Positions 17,636 to 26,766 of a stretch of DNA of 64,000 nt are shown in pieces. The stretch lies in NCBI GenBank assembly GCA_963786625.1, contig CAWAZS010000014.1, positions 496,001 through 560,000 on the forward strand, written 5' to 3'. This DNA is from CAIWHR01 sp963786625. GTDB lineage: Bacteria; Pseudomonadota; Gammaproteobacteria; Burkholderiales; Casimicrobiaceae. Within the stretch, counting starts at the first letter, position 1, and each line of letters starts with the position of its first letter. The position numbers were made by a program, and so were the translations under genes. Below the pieces are notes generated by a model. The model did no database searches. It was not told the origin of the DNA and worked only from the letters and a program-made list of their open reading frames with translations.

Positions 17636-18367
17636 CTACCAGGACATGACGTCGTCGAGCGAGGGCTCCGACTTCGCCGGCTTCGGCAGCAGCCCGTCGA
17701 CCTTGAGCGGGTTGTCGGCGCGCTCGAGCTCGTCGGCGTGGATGTGCCGTTCGGTCTTGCGCCGCGGCAGGTAGTGGTTCGCCGGGTGCGTTCCCCATTC
17801 CGGCATCAGCGCATACCCCGCGTTCTCGCGGATCGCCGTCGCCACGACCGAGTCGGGATCGTGGATGTCGCCGAACAGGCGCGCGTTCGTCGGGCAGGCG
17901 AGCACGCACGCGGGCTTGCGCTCGCGCTCGGGCAGCGCCGTGTCGGTGATGCGGTCCACGCACAGCGTGCACTTGGTCATCACCTTGCGCTCCTCGTCCA
18001 GCTCGCGCACCCCGTAGGGGCAGGCCCAGGCGCAGTACTTGCAGCCGATGCACTTGTCGAAGTCGACGAGCACGATGCCGTCCTCGGCCCGCTTGTAACT
18101 GGCCCCGGTCGGGCACACGGGCACGCAGGGCGGATCCTCGCAGTGCAGGCACGACTTCGGAAAGTGCACGGTCTGGGTGTTCGGATACTCGCCGACCTCG
18201 AAGGTCTGCACGCGATTGAAGAAGGTGCCGGTCGGATCGCGGTCGTAGGGGTTGAAGTCGGCAAGCGGGCCCGCCGAGCCCGACGTGTTCCACTGCTTGC
18301 AGCTCGTCACGCAGGCGTGGCAGCCGACGCAGACGTTGAGGTCGATGACCAGCGCGAGCTGGGTCAT
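17636..18367 (-). CDS. soeB: Sulfite dehydrogenase iron-sulfur subunit
   Basis: This 243-residue cytoplasmic ferredoxin subunit has four cysteine groups: CVGCHACVTSCKQWN, CLHCEDPPCVPVCP, CIGCKYCAWACP and CTLCVDRITDT with a later CVLACP. That is the four [4Fe-4S] arrangement of DmsB/PsrB-like proteins. It transfers electrons from the molybdenum subunit SoeA to the anchor SoeC. The start MTQLALVIDLNVC at 18367 is preferred because the family begins there. An ATG at 18415 would add 16 residues and overlap the soeA stop. Gene order soeA-soeB-soeC and close spacing support a sulfite-oxidising SoeABC complex over other DMSO-reductase types. Confidence 0.9.
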   Translation of the reverse strand: MTQLALVIDLNVCVGCHACVTSCKQWNTSGSAGPLADFNPYDRDPTGTFFNRVQTFEVGEYPNTQTVHFPKSCLHCEDPPCVPVCPTGASYKRAEDGIVLVDFDKCIGCKYCAWACPYGVRELDEERKVMTKCTLCVDRITDTALPERERKPACVLACPTNARLFGDIHDPDSVVATAIRENAGYALMPEWGTHPANHYLPRRKTERHIHADELERADNPLKVDGLLPKPAKSEPSLDDVMSW

Positions 18368-18404
18368 CGCGAGCACCTCATTCCATCCGCGAGCGGGGTC
18401 ATGC

Positions 18405-21309
18405 TCATTTGCCATCCCGCCCGGCGAAGTAGGCCAGCCAGCGTGGCCGCGTCGTCGCCGTCCCCGGCGCCGCGGGCACCGGCTCGAACTGCGGCCACGT
18501 GGCCTTCGGCTCGTCGGCCTCGGCCCGGTAGATGCGCACGCGGACGTCGTACCAGGCGGCCTGGCCGGTGACCGGATCCGAGTTGGAAATGCGGCTGCCG
18601 TCGGCGCTCGGCAGCTCGTCGGCGATCAGGTGATTGAGCAGGAACCCGCGTTGCGACTCGTTGGCGTCGGGCGCGAGGTGCCACGCGCCCGGCGCCTTGC
18701 CGATCGCGTTCCAGGTCCAGACGGTGCCGGGCTCGACCGCTTCCGAGTAGCTGCACAGGCACCGCACTTTGCCCCACGGCGAGGCGACCCACATCCAGCC
18801 GCCGTCCTCGATCCCCGCCGCGCGCGCGACGGCCGGATTGACGAACAGGTGGTTGTGCGCGTGGATCTGGCGCAGCCAGGCGTTCTGCGAGTCCCAGGCG
18901 TGGTACATCGCCATCGGCCGCTGGGTGATGGCGCGCAGCGGATAGGCGGTGAGATCCGTCTGCTGCGCCTCGAGCGGCTCGTAGAAGAACGGCAGCGGAT
19001 CGAAGTATTCGGCGATGCGCGCCTTCAGGTGCTCGGGCGGCTTGCGCGAGATGCCCTTGCCCTGCGCCGCCAGGCGGAATTTCTGCAGCACCTCGGAATA
19101 CAGGTGGACGAGGATCGGCTCGGCGTAGCGCTGGATGCGGTTGCGCTGCGACCACTCGAGGTAGCCCTTGTTCCAGTTGCGCATGTACTGGTAGGACGGC
19201 GGCAGCTTGTGGTGGTAGACGCAGTTGTTCTGCGCGTACATCTCCCACTGCCGCGGATTCGGCTCGCCGCGCATGAACTTCTCGCCGCCCTTGCCGCGCC
19301 AGCCGGAGAGGAAGCCGATCCCGGAGCCCGGGTCGGTCTCGTAGTTGACGATGAAGTCGGGGTAGTCGCGGAACTTGCGCGTGCCGTCGGGCCGCACGAA
19401 GGCGGGGAACTTCAGCCGCGACGCGAGCTCGATCAGCACTTCCTGGAACGGCTTGCACTCGCCCGTGGGCGGCACGACCGGAATGCGCACCGAATCCACC
19501 GGGCCGTCGAACTCCGAGATCGGCCGGTCGAGCATCGACATCACGTCGTGGCGCTCGAGGTAGGTGGTGTCGGGCAGCACCAGGTCGGCGAACGCGGTGG
19601 TCTCCGACTGGAACGCGTCGCAGACGACGAGGAAGGGGATCTTGTACTCGCCGTCCTCCGCGCTTGTCGTTCAGCATCCGGCGGACCTCGGGCGTGTTCA
19701 TCGTCGAGTTCCACGCCATGTTCGCCATGAAGATCAGCAGCGTGTCGATCGGGTACGGGTCGCCGCGCCAGGCATTGGTGATGACGTTGTGCATCATCCC
19801 GTGCACGGACAGCGGGTACTCCCACGAGAACGCCTTGTCGATGCGCACCGGCGAGCCGTCGTCGTTGACGAAGAGATCGTCGGGCTCGGCGGGCCAGCCC
19901 AGCGCCAGCCCGTCGAGCGGCGTGTTCGGCCGGATCGCCAGCGGCGTGTTCGGCGTCTTCGCGCAGGGCGGGATCGGGCGCGGGAACGGCGCCTTGTGGC
20001 GGAAGCCGCCGGGCCGGTCGATCGTGCCGAGCAGCGACATCAGGATGGCGAGCGCGCGAATGGTGTGGAAGCCGTTCGAGTGCGCGGCGAGCCCGCGCAT
20101 CGCGTGGAAGGCGACGGGGTTGCCGGTGACCGTCTCGTGCTCGTTGCCCCAGACGTCGGTCCAGGGGATCGGCAGCTCGATCTTCTGGTCGCGCGCGGTG
20201 ACGCCCATCTCGTGCGCGAGGCGGCGTATCGCCTCGGCGGGGATCCCGGTGATGCCGGCCGCCCACTCCGGCGTGTAGGCGTCGACGCGCTCTTTCAGGA
20301 GCTGGAACGCGGGCTTCACCGGGGTGCCGTCGGAGAGCGCGAAGTCGCCCAGCAGGAAGGGATCCGCGCCCTCGGAGTGCGTGATCACCGGCCGGTTCGT
20401 CGCGCGATCCCACCAGAGCTTGTTCTGCGGGTCGAAGCAGCCTTCCTCCTTGGGCACTTCGGTCCGCACGAACATCCCGAACTCGTCGCTTTTCGGGTCG
20501 AGGTTCACGAGCTGCCCGCCGTTGGTGTAGCGGACCAGGAAGTCGCGGTCGTAGAGCCCGAGCGCGATGATCTCGTGGATCAGCGCGAGCAGCAGCGCGC
20601 CGTCGGTGCCGGGCCGGATCGGCACCCACTCGTCGGCGATCGCCGAGTAGCCGGTGCGCACCGGATTGATCGAGATGAACCGCCCGCCGTCGCGCTTGAA
20701 CTTCGAGATCGCGATCTTCAGCGGGTTCGAGTGATGGTCCTCGGCGGTGCCGATCATCACGAACAGCTTCGCCCGGTCGAGGTCGGGGCCGCCGAACTCC
20801 CAGAACGACCCGCCGATCGTGTAGATCATTCCGGCCGCCATGTTGACCGAGCAGAATCCGCCGTGCGCGGCGTAGTTGGGCGTGCCGAACTGGCGGGCGA
20901 AGAGCCCCGTCAGCGCCTGCATCTGGTCGCGGCCGGTGAAGAGCGCGAACTGCTTCGGGTCGGTCGCGCGGATCCGTCCCAGCCGCTCTTCGAGCACCCG
21001 GAACGCCTCGTCCCAGCTCACCGCGACGAACTCGCCGGCGCCGCGCTCGGCGCCGGGCTTGCGCATCAGCGGCCGGGTGAGCCGGGCGGGCGAGTACTGC
21101 TTCATGATTCCCGAGCTGCCCTTGGCGCAGATCACGCCGTTGTTCAGCGGATGGTCGGGATTGCCCTCGATGTAGCGGACCTCGCCGTTGCGCACGTGCA
21201 CGCGGATCCCGCAGCGGCAGGCGCACATGTAGCAGGTGGTATTGCGGGTCTCGGTCACGGCGCCCGGCAGCGGCGCGGCGAGGGGATCGTGGAGGGGCGT
21301 CGTGGACAT
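18405..21309 (-). CDS. soeA: Sulfite dehydrogenase molybdopterin subunit (one frameshift)
   Basis: SoeA is the large bis-MGD molybdenum subunit oxidising sulfite to sulfate in the cytoplasm. The protein of about 967 residues lacks a TAT signal, as in SoeA and unlike periplasmic PsrA. The N-terminal [4Fe-4S] motif CYMCACRCG with ICAKG, the likely molybdenum-ligand cysteine in HGGFCSVNMAAG, SINPVRTGYSAIADEW, and the C-terminal dinucleotide-binding domain (SDPVTGQAAWYDVRVRIYRA) are visible. One frame change near 19665 joins MLNDKR to GEYKIPFLVVCDAFQSE. Otherwise the gene is intact. It begins the minus-strand soeABC-sat-aprBA unit and is divergent from a two-component system across a 320-base gap. 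Confidence 0.9.
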
Positions 21310-21629
21310 GGGGTCGAGGGGCCCGTCGGAACTCCGGCGCCGGGCGCTGCTGCTGCGCGGAAACAGGCGTGCGCACATCTGCCCAGGCAGCGCAGCGTAC
21401 CCGCATTTACGCCAGCCCGGGTGCGCAGTGTCTACTACCGCGATGGGGGGCGGCGATACCCCGTTTGGGTAGGAATCGTGACCGCGGCGCAGCAGGGGCC
21501 GGCTGCCGCGCCGCCGCGGCGATGGACGGCATCGGCGGAATCGGGCTCGCCGGGCGGGCGCGGGCGCTTGCTTGCGTGCCCGGAGGGCAGGGCCGATAAT
21601 TTTCCACGCGTCCAGCCAGGGATGCGCAC
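21310..21629. other. Divergent intergenic region between soeA and a two-component system
   Basis: These 320 bases hold no gene that I can support, although several shadow frames cross them. The position between divergent operons makes it the only candidate region for the soeABC-sat-aprBA promoter and for the kinase promoter. I could not find a convincing sigma-70 -35/-10 pair by eye. A binding site for the adjacent LuxR-type regulator would be expected here if it controls soeA. Confidence 0.5.
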
Positions 21630-22922
21630 GTGCGGCGGGCCTCCGGGCGTTGGGGGGTCGGTGCCGCGGCACATCGAGGAGAGCGCTTGAGGCCGCAGCG
21701 GAGGGATGGGCGCGCGTCCGCGGCCGGTGGGGTTGCGGGGCGCGACGCGCTATCGGGCGCCGTCGGCGCCCCGGTGGCGGGCGAGGAAGCCGGCGTTTCC
21801 CCCCAGGGCGCCGCACCCTCGGACCCTCCGGCGACCCTTGCCCCGATGCTCGCGGCCATCGTTCGCTTGACGGGGGCGAGCGCGGCGGTGCTGCGCGTGG
21901 CGGCCTCCGATCCGGAAAGGCTCGAGCTCGCGGCCGCGGTCGGGCTGCCCGACGCCGCTCCGCAGCCCGCTGCAGGCGCGATCGCTCGCCTCTGCGAGAG
22001 CTGCCCGGAGGCGGGTCGCGCGGACAGCGATTGCGTCCGCGACGGCTCATGCGGGCGCGACGATCGCTTTCCCGCCGAGCGCTCCGGCAGGACGTGCAAG
22101 CACATGGTCGCGGTACCGCTCCGGGCCGACGGCAGGTCGATCGGCGCGCTGAACCTGCGCTTCGCCGCCCCCGGCGGCCCTCCGTCCGCGACACAGCCCA
22201 TCCTGGAGGCGGCGGCCGACCTCGTGGCGACGGCCATCGAGCGCGACCGCCTGGCGCGCGAGACCCTCCTGACGAGTCTCACCAGCGAGCGCCAGATGAT
22301 GGCGAACGAGGTCCACGACTCGCTGGCGCAGGGGCTCACCTACATGCGGATGCGCATGAGCCTGCTGCGCGACGCTGTCCGGGAAGGGGACCACGTCCGG
22401 GCGTTCAAGTACTGGAGCGATGTCGACATCTCGCTCACCAACGCGCACCGCCGCCTGCGCGAGCTGATCACCTATTTCCGCAGCCGGATGGACCCGCAGG
22501 GCCTGCTGCATGCGTTGCGGGAGACGAGCGAGACCTTTCTCGACCGCACCGGGGTCGCGCTGGAATTCGCCAACCACGTCCCCGATCTCGACCTCCCGGT
22601 CGGCCGCGAGGTCCAGGTGTTCCACATCGTGCAGGAAGCGCTGGCGAACGTCTGCAAGCACGCCAACGCCCGGCAGGCGCGGCTCACTCTGGACCGGAAG
22701 GATGCCGGCTACGAAATCGTGGTCGAGGACGACGGCGCCGGCATGCCGTCCGACGTGGCCGCCGGCGAGCGGGGCGATGCCGGCCACTACGGCATCGCGA
22801 TCATGCGCGAGCGCGCCCGGCGGCTGGGCGGGGAGCTCACGCTCGAAAGCGCCCCCGGGGCTGGAACGCGCGTACGGTTATACTTTCCAGCTATGGAATC
22901 CCAGACCGAGCGCGGGCTGTGA
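21630..22922 (+). CDS. NarX/NreB-like sensor histidine kinase with cysteine-rich GAF-like domain
   Basis: This 430-residue kinase has no evident membrane segment. Residues of about 70-205 form a GAF-like sensor domain with five closely placed cysteines (122, 125, 135, 141, 156 in LCESCPEAGR, DCVRDGSC and TCKHM). This could bind a Fe-S cluster or sense redox. The HisKA_3 domain has the phosphorylated histidine at about 229 in NEVHDSLAQGLTYMRM. The ATPase domain has EALANVCKHANA, VEDDGAGM and HYGIAIMRERARRLGGEL. The start is a GTG at 21630. The partner response regulator lies downstream, separated by two tandem repeats. Divergence from soeA suggests control of sulfite oxidation genes, an inference only. 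Confidence 0.88.
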   Translation: MRRASGRWGVGAAAHRGERLRPQRRDGRASAAGGVAGRDALSGAVGAPVAGEEAGVSPQGAAPSDPPATLAPMLAAIVRLTGASAAVLRVAASDPERLELAAAVGLPDAAPQPAAGAIARLCESCPEAGRADSDCVRDGSCGRDDRFPAERSGRTCKHMVAVPLRADGRSIGALNLRFAAPGGPPSATQPILEAAADLVATAIERDRLARETLLTSLTSERQMMANEVHDSLAQGLTYMRMRMSLLRDAVREGDHVRAFKYWSDVDISLTNAHRRLRELITYFRSRMDPQGLLHALRETSETFLDRTGVALEFANHVPDLDLPVGREVQVFHIVQEALANVCKHANARQARLTLDRKDAGYEIVVEDDGAGMPSDVAAGERGDAGHYGIAIMRERARRLGGELTLESAPGAGTRVRLYFPAMESQTERGL

Positions 22923-23115
22923 GCGCCGCCGGGCCGTCCCAAGGCGCGAGCTGCGCCCCCTCGGGGGGCAGCGCAGCGGCGATTGGCCAAGCGGCCGCAA
23001 GCGTGGGGGTCGTCCTATGCGCCGCCGGGCCGTCCCAAGGCGCGAGCTGCGCCCCCTCGGGGGGCAGCGCAGCGGCCGCATTGGCCAATGCGGCCGCAAG
23101 CGTGGGGGTCGTCCT
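22923..23115. repeat. Two tandem copies of intergenic repeat family A, one with a 26-bp perfect palindrome
   Basis: Copies at 22923-23018 and 23019-23115 are nearly identical and fill the whole space between the kinase stop and the response regulator start. Each contains the CCCCCTCGGGGGG stem and ends in GCGTGGGGGTCGTCCT. The second copy holds a perfect 26-bp palindrome at 23072-23097 centred on TTGGCCAA. The first has a shortened, imperfect version. Related elements occur in the dsr operon gaps (28394, 30074, 38625, 39801). They probably form RNA hairpins in the kinase/regulator transcript. Confidence 0.85.
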
Positions 23116-23799
23116 GTGAGCGAGCCCATCCGCGTCGTCCTGATCGACGACCATGGGTTGTGCCGCCGCGGCCTCTCCGAGCTGCTGGAGCAGCGCGCGG
23201 GCATCAAGGTGCTGGGGACCACCGCGAACGCCGACGAGGCGCTCCGCCTGCTGCGCGAGGGCAAGCCGGATCTCGCGGTCATGGACCTCCGGATGGCTCC
23301 GGTCGACGGATTCACGCTGCTCGCCCGCATCCGTGCCGAAGGGATCGACACGCCGGTCGTCGTCCTGACGATGAGCGACCTCAAGGACGACCTTGCGCGC
23401 GCGTTCCGCGCGGGGGTGCGCGGCTATCTGCTGAAGGACATGGACCCCGACGACGTCATCGACGCCATCCGGCGCACCGCGCGGGGCGAAGTTGTCGTCG
23501 CGCCGCTGATGGCGGCGAAGCTCGTCGACCTGCTCGTCCCGAGCAAGGAGGGCAGGACCCGCGACGACTCGCTGAAGCAGCTGACCGAGCGCGAGCGCGA
23601 GATCCTCCAGCACCTGGCGAGCGGCAAGAGCAACAAGGCGATCGCGCAGGCGCTCGACATCAGCCACGACACCGTGAAGCTGCACGTCCGCCACATCCTG
23701 GCCAAGCTGGGGCTGACCTCGCGCGTGGAGGCGGCGGTCTTCGCCGTCGAGCACCGGGTGTCGATGGAAGGCGGCGGATCGCATCGGGCATCGGGCTGA
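23116..23799 (+). CDS. NarL/FixJ-family response regulator
   Basis: The product has 227 residues. The receiver domain has the acidic pair IDDH at residues 10-13, the phosphorylated aspartate at about 57 (LAVMDLRM), the threonine in VVVLTMSD and the lysine in YLLKDMDPDD. The C-terminal LuxR helix-turn-helix reads LTEREREILQHLASGKSNKA followed by ISHDTVKLHVRHILAKLGL. The GTG start at 23116 follows the repeat directly. It is the cognate partner of the cysteine-rich kinase upstream. Likely targets are its own operon and the divergent soeA promoter, an inference from position. Confidence 0.92.
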   Translation: MSEPIRVVLIDDHGLCRRGLSELLEQRAGIKVLGTTANADEALRLLREGKPDLAVMDLRMAPVDGFTLLARIRAEGIDTPVVVLTMSDLKDDLARAFRAGVRGYLLKDMDPDDVIDAIRRTARGEVVVAPLMAAKLVDLLVPSKEGRTRDDSLKQLTEREREILQHLASGKSNKAIAQALDISHDTVKLHVRHILAKLGLTSRVEAAVFAVEHRVSMEGGGSHRASG

Positions 23800-23850
23800 C
23801 GCGGCGCGCCCGACGTTGCCGCTGACCGGGCGCGCCGCGCCCCGGAAATC

Positions 23851-24819
23851 TCACTCCGCGACGATCTTGTGCTCGGCCGCGATCTGCTTCCACTGCCCGA
23901 GCTCGTCCTTGATGCGCGCCGCAAAGGTCGCGGGACTGATCGCCTCCGGCAGCGTGCCGTCGGGCTCGAGCAAGGGGGCGAGCTCGGGTGAGGCGGCGAC
24001 GGCGTTGATCTCCTGGTTGAGGCGCTCGACGATCGCCGGCGGCGTGCCGGCGGGCGCGAAGACGCCCACCCAGATGGCGACCGCAAATCCCGGCGCCACG
24101 GCGGACAGCGGCGGCAGATCGGGGAACGCCGCGTGCGCCGTTCCGGAGGTGACCGCGAGCGCCCGGATCTTGCCGCTCTTGATCAGCGGCGCAAGGCTGC
24201 TGTAGTTCGACACCATCACCTGGATCTGGCCGCCCGCGAGGTCGACCGCGGCATTGGCCGCTCCCTTGTACGGCACGTGCGTCATCCTGATCTTCGCCGT
24301 GTCGTCGAGCAGCTCGGTCGTGAGATGCGCGATCGAGCCGACGCCGGCGGTGCCGTAGTTGAGCGCACCGGGCTTCGCGCGCGCCGCCGCGATGAGGTCC
24401 GCGGGCGTCCGATACGGGGTGGTGGCCGAGACGGCGAGGAGCATCGGCCCCCGGCCGACCATCGCCACCGGCGCGAACGCGGCGATCGGGTCGTACGGCA
24501 GCTGCTTCTGCGTTGCCGCCGCGGTCAGAAAGGTCGACGAGGTGAGCAGCAGGACGGAGCCGTCGCGCGGCGATTTCGCGACGTGGTCGGCGCCGATGAC
24601 GCCCGCGGCGCCGGCCTTGTTCTCGACGATCACGGTGGCATCGAGACGCTTCGCGAGCGGACCCGCGATCGCGCGGGCAATGACGTCGTTGCTGCCGCCC
24701 GGCGAGAAGGGCACGACGATCTTGATCGACTTGGGCGGCGCCACCTGCGCCGACGCCGCGGGCGTCAAGCCGAGGACGGCAACGAGGCAGAAGGCGAGCC
24801 GGACTCCGAACGTGCGCAT
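23851..24819 (-). CDS. Bug-family tripartite tricarboxylate transporter substrate-binding protein
   Basis: This 322-residue secreted periplasmic binding protein has a signal peptide FGVRLAFCLVAVLGLTPAASA. The Bug/TctC signature KIVVPFSPGGSNDVIARAIA follows directly, with VIVENKAGAAGVIGADHVAKS, LTTELL and MTHVPYKGAANAAVDLAGGQ further in. These proteins bind carboxylates or other small organics. The membrane subunits are not in this window, which is common for Bug proteins in Burkholderiales. The divergent AtuA-like gene next to it suggests an organic-acid or terpenoid catabolic theme, but the ligand is unknown. Confidence 0.92.
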   Translation of the reverse strand: MRTFGVRLAFCLVAVLGLTPAASAQVAPPKSIKIVVPFSPGGSNDVIARAIAGPLAKRLDATVIVENKAGAAGVIGADHVAKSPRDGSVLLLTSSTFLTAAATQKQLPYDPIAAFAPVAMVGRGPMLLAVSATTPYRTPADLIAAARAKPGALNYGTAGVGSIAHLTTELLDDTAKIRMTHVPYKGAANAAVDLAGGQIQVMVSNYSSLAPLIKSGKIRALAVTSGTAHAAFPDLPPLSAVAPGFAVAIWVGVFAPAGTPPAIVERLNQEINAVAASPELAPLLEPDGTLPEAISPATFAARIKDELGQWKQIAAEHKIVAE

Positions 24820-24973
24820 GGCGGTGCTCCCGAGCGACGTGATCGATGCGGCCATCGTAGCCGGTATCCGGGCCGTCCGTCCACGCCCTCCGGCCGTGCC
24901 GCCCGATCCGCGCCGCCGATCGCACCGGGCGGGTCTGCTATGATCGACCGTCACCCTCATCACCCGCCGGGTC

Positions 24974-26346
24974 ATGCGCTCGCTACGCATCATCTGTCCG
25001 AACGGACACCTCGGATTCGCCCCGATACGCGTCGAGAGCTTCCGGCTGGGCGTCGCGGCGCGGCCCGACTACATCGCGGCGGATTCCGGCAGCGACGACG
25101 TCGGACCGGTTCCGCTCGGCACCGACACGTCGACGAGCCCGCTCGGCTGGCAGACCCACGATCTCGAGCAGATGCTGCTCGCCTCGCGCGAGCTCGGCGT
25201 GCCGATGATCATCGGCTCGTCCGGCGACACCGGCGTCGAACAGCCGCGTCGACCTCTACGTGCGGATCATCAGGGAGCTCGCGGAAAAGCACCGCCTTCC
25301 GCCGCTTCCGGCTCGGCTACTTCTATTCTGAGGTCGGCAGAGAGGACCTGCGCCGGCGCATGCGCGCGGGCGAGATCGTCGCGGGCCTCGAGGGCCACAA
25401 GGCGTTGACCGAGGCCGAGCTCGACGCCACCGAGCGGATCGTCGCGATGGCGGGCGTGCATCCGTTCATCGGGCTGCTCGAGCAGGGGGCCGACGTGGTC
25501 ATCGGCGGACGCAGCAGCGACAGCTGCGTGTTCGCCGCGCCGGCGATCCATCACGGATTTCCCGAGGCCGAGGCGTACTACCTCGGCAAGGTGCTCGAGT
25601 GCGCGTCGTTCTGCGCCGAGCCCTATGGCGGCAAGGAGACGGTGCTGGGCGAGATCACCGCCGATGCGGTCGAGGTGACCGCGATGCATCCGGGCCAGCG
25701 CTGCACGGTCGCGTCGGTGGCCGGGCACGCGATGTACGAGCGCTCGAATCCGTACTTCGAGCACGTGGCCGGGGGTACGCTCGACATGGCGGAGTGCCGC
25801 TACGAGCAGGTGGCGGAGAAGACCACCCGCATCACGGGCGCGCGATTCCGGCCGGCCGCCGAGTTCCGGGTGAAGCTCGAGGGCGCGGGGAAGATCGGCG
25901 AGCGCTACGTCGGCCTGGTCGGCATCCGCGATCCGTACACGATCGCCCACGTCGACGAGGTGATCGGCTGGGCCCGCGACAAGGTGCGCGAGCGCTTCGG
26001 CCAGGAGAACGAGGGGGGCTACGAGCTCTACTACACGGTCTACGGCCGCGACGGCGTCATGGGCGAGCTCGAGCCGCTGCGCGACAAGCCCGCGCACGAG
26101 CTCTGCATCCTGGTGCAGGGCGTGGCGCCGACGGCGGAGATGGCGGAAGAGGTGTGCATGATCGGCACGCGGCAGATGTTCTACGCGCGACTGCCGGACG
26201 TGAAGGGCTCGGCCGGCTCCGTCGCGTTCGCGCTCGACGAGGTCCTGCGCGCGAGCCCGGCCTACCGCTGGACGCTCAACCACACGCTGCGCTGCGACGA
26301 TCCGCTCGAGCTGTTCCCGACCCACATGACGTCGGCGGGTGTCTGA
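24974..26346 (+). CDS. AtuA/DUF1446-family acyclic-terpene-utilisation-like protein (two frameshifts)
   Basis: A protein of about 457 residues reads from the ATG at 24974 (MRSLRIICPNGHLGFAP) through IAADSGSDDVGP, PLGWQTHDLEQMLLASRELG and IIGSSGDTGV. After two nearby indels (about 25239 and 25300) it continues with RFRLGYFYSEVGREDLRRRM, IGLLEQGADVVIGGRSSDSC, FFTHG-like catalytic loops and a C-terminal ELFPTHMTSAGV. The DUF1446 family includes AtuA, linked to acyclic terpene degradation, but the reaction is not settled. The next gene, ten bases downstream, is DUF4387, the usual partner. The frameshifts are probably errors because the sequence on both sides is intact. Confidence 0.85.
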
Positions 26347-26355
26347 GGGCGGAGG

Positions 26356-26691
26356 ATGAGCGCGGCGATGAAGACGCAGAAGCTCTCCGAGCTGGCCAAG
26401 ACGATCCGCAGCAAGAACGCGGGCGTGGACCTGATCACCTTCGACATCATCTTTCGCGAGAAGGCGACCTACGAGCGGGTGAAGCGTTCCGGCGTGTTGA
26501 CGCGCGACTCCGTGTGCAGGCTCTACCGGATCCCGCCGGAGCGCATCTCGGACTTCGTCCTGTTCGATCCCGGCAACGCGATCAAATTCACCATCTATCG
26601 GCTGCGTCCGAGCGGCAGCCCCGGCGACCCCGACATCTTCGGGGCGCAGCAGTATGCGCCGCTGCTCGATATCGAGGTGCCGGTCGAGTAG
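26356..26691 (+). CDS. DUF4387 family protein (AtuA partner)
   Basis: This 111-residue protein has the DUF4387 pattern: KLSELAKTIRSKNAGVDLIT with FDIIF next, RVKRSGVLTRDSVCRLYRIP, then the conserved FDPGNAIKFTIYRLRPSGSP and a GDPDIFGAQQYAPLLDIEVP end. It begins ten bases after the AtuA-like gene. The two occur together in many genomes, sometimes fused, so they probably form a complex. Its biochemical role is unknown. A start four codons later, at 26368, is possible. It is followed by the convergent cobA gene. Confidence 0.88.
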   Translation: MSAAMKTQKLSELAKTIRSKNAGVDLITFDIIFREKATYERVKRSGVLTRDSVCRLYRIPPERISDFVLFDPGNAIKFTIYRLRPSGSPGDPDIFGAQQYAPLLDIEVPVE

Positions 26692-26766
26692 GGACGTCGG
26701 CGCGACCGCTGCTCCAGGCCGCATCGGCGCCGTAGAGCGCGGCGCCCGGACGGACCCGCGATGCGA

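Noticed and set aside
18252..19730. Long plus-strand frame across soeA and soeB
   Set aside because: Antisense shadow; low-complexity arginine, valine and leucine composition with no domain, opposite clearly coding soe genes.
22923..23115. Possible CRISPR or insertion sequence remnant
   Set aside because: Two head-to-tail copies without spacers, transposase or target-site duplication; the same element is scattered in other gaps.
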